18,105 nucleotides of DNA from CAWUJK01 sp963922865 (GTDB lineage Bacteria; Patescibacteriota; Gracilibacteria; BD1-5; UBA6164), in NCBI GenBank assembly GCA_963922865.1, contig CAWUJK010000027.1, positions 1-18,105 on the forward strand, read 5' to 3'. Numbering within the stretch: the stretch's first letter is position 1; the number at the start of each line of letters is the position of its first letter. This document shows positions 17,865-18,105 of this stretch, in pieces. Made by a program: the position numbers and the translations under genes. Under the pieces are notes generated by a model. It worked only from the letters and a program-made list of their open reading frames with translations. It was not told the DNA's origin and searched no databases.

Positions 17865-17894
17865 AGAATAAAATTAATATTTATTCTATTTTTT
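17860..17894 (+). terminator. Intrinsic terminator abutting the helicase start codon
   Basis: Perfect 13-base arms (17860-17872 and 17880-17892), a seven-base loop and a T-run that ends one base before ATG 17895. It presumably ends the S41/transglutaminase transcript. Confidence 0.82.
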
Positions 17895-18105
17895 ATGTTA
17901 AACTCATTTTTTAAAGAGCAATACAAATATCTAAATGAAAAGCAAAAGCAAGCAGTAGATTCTATTTATTGACAAATAATGGTTGTTGCTTGACCTGGAA
18001 CAGGGAAGACTCAAATAATATGACTTAGAACTGCTAATATTATATTGAAAACTTGAGTATCTCCAGAAAATATTTTAATTACTACTTTTACTGATGCAGG
18101 TGTTT
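17895..18105 (+). CDS. UvrD/PcrA-type superfamily 1 helicase, N-terminal part
   Basis: Seventy residues are visible before the window ends. They contain the Q-motif region LNEKQKQAV and the Walker A A-GPGTGKT (residues 32-39, first glycine TGA-encoded), followed by LRTANIILKTGVSPENILITTFT. This order is diagnostic of UvrD/Rep/PcrA helicases, ATP-driven 3'-5' DNA translocases in repair and replication restart. The usual motif Ia reads TFTNKAA; here it is TFTDAGV, a small deviation seen in more distant UvrD-like families. Subtype (UvrD, PcrA, Rep or AddA-like) cannot be settled from this fragment. The ATG is the first codon after the terminator and gives the standard distance to the P-loop. Confidence 0.9.

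Overview
The window is very AT-rich bacterial DNA that reads correctly only if UGA encodes glycine (genetic code 25, used by Candidatus Absconditabacteria/SR1 and Gracilibacteria). In-frame TGA triplets fall on invariant glycines of FtsK, YidD, RlmE, NDK, DNA polymerase I, MscS, the S41 protease and the KAP and UvrD P-loops. Every complete gene ends in TAA, apart from one that ends in TAG. A standard-code reading breaks nearly all genes into fragments. The evidence points to an Absconditabacteria/Gracilibacteria member; I cannot tell which of the two.

Layout. 1-600: 3' end of an unrecognised gene, closed by a strong terminator. 696-3962: a 1088-residue protein with a divergent SIR2-like N-terminus, a KAP-type P-loop NTPase centre and C-terminal TPR-like repeats. 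This architecture resembles single-protein anti-phage sensors and is the best candidate for an undescribed system. 4041-4229: a 62-residue ORF with its own promoter. 4382-7619: ftsK, yidD, rlmE. 7709-8464: a TrmB-like regulator, overlapping tail-to-tail with a minus-strand possible GNAT gene (8444-9070). 9107-9336: a promoter and terminator with no clear ORF between them (candidate small RNA). 9327-10493 (minus): an MscS channel. 10677-12309: trhO and ndk. 12319-12739: a self-contained unit with promoter, leader hairpin, the window's only canonical Shine-Dalgarno, an 87-residue UGA-free ORF and a strong terminator. 12811-14256: an N-terminally reduced DNA polymerase I. 14282-17781: a small two-helix membrane protein, an S41/PDZ protease and a transglutaminase-like protein, probably envelope functions. 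17895-18105: start of a UvrD-type helicase.

Housekeeping functions (chromosome segregation, membrane insertion, 23S rRNA and tRNA modification, nucleotide balance, osmotic relief, envelope proteolysis) are interleaved with accessory genes. Most starts lack a Shine-Dalgarno. Several have a TATAAT only 6-8 bases before the ATG, suggesting leaderless transcripts. In two places (before ftsK and before the helicase) the upstream terminator contains the -10 box of the next gene. No tRNA, rRNA, insertion sequence or CRISPR array was seen. No gene-free stretch exceeds about 260 bases.
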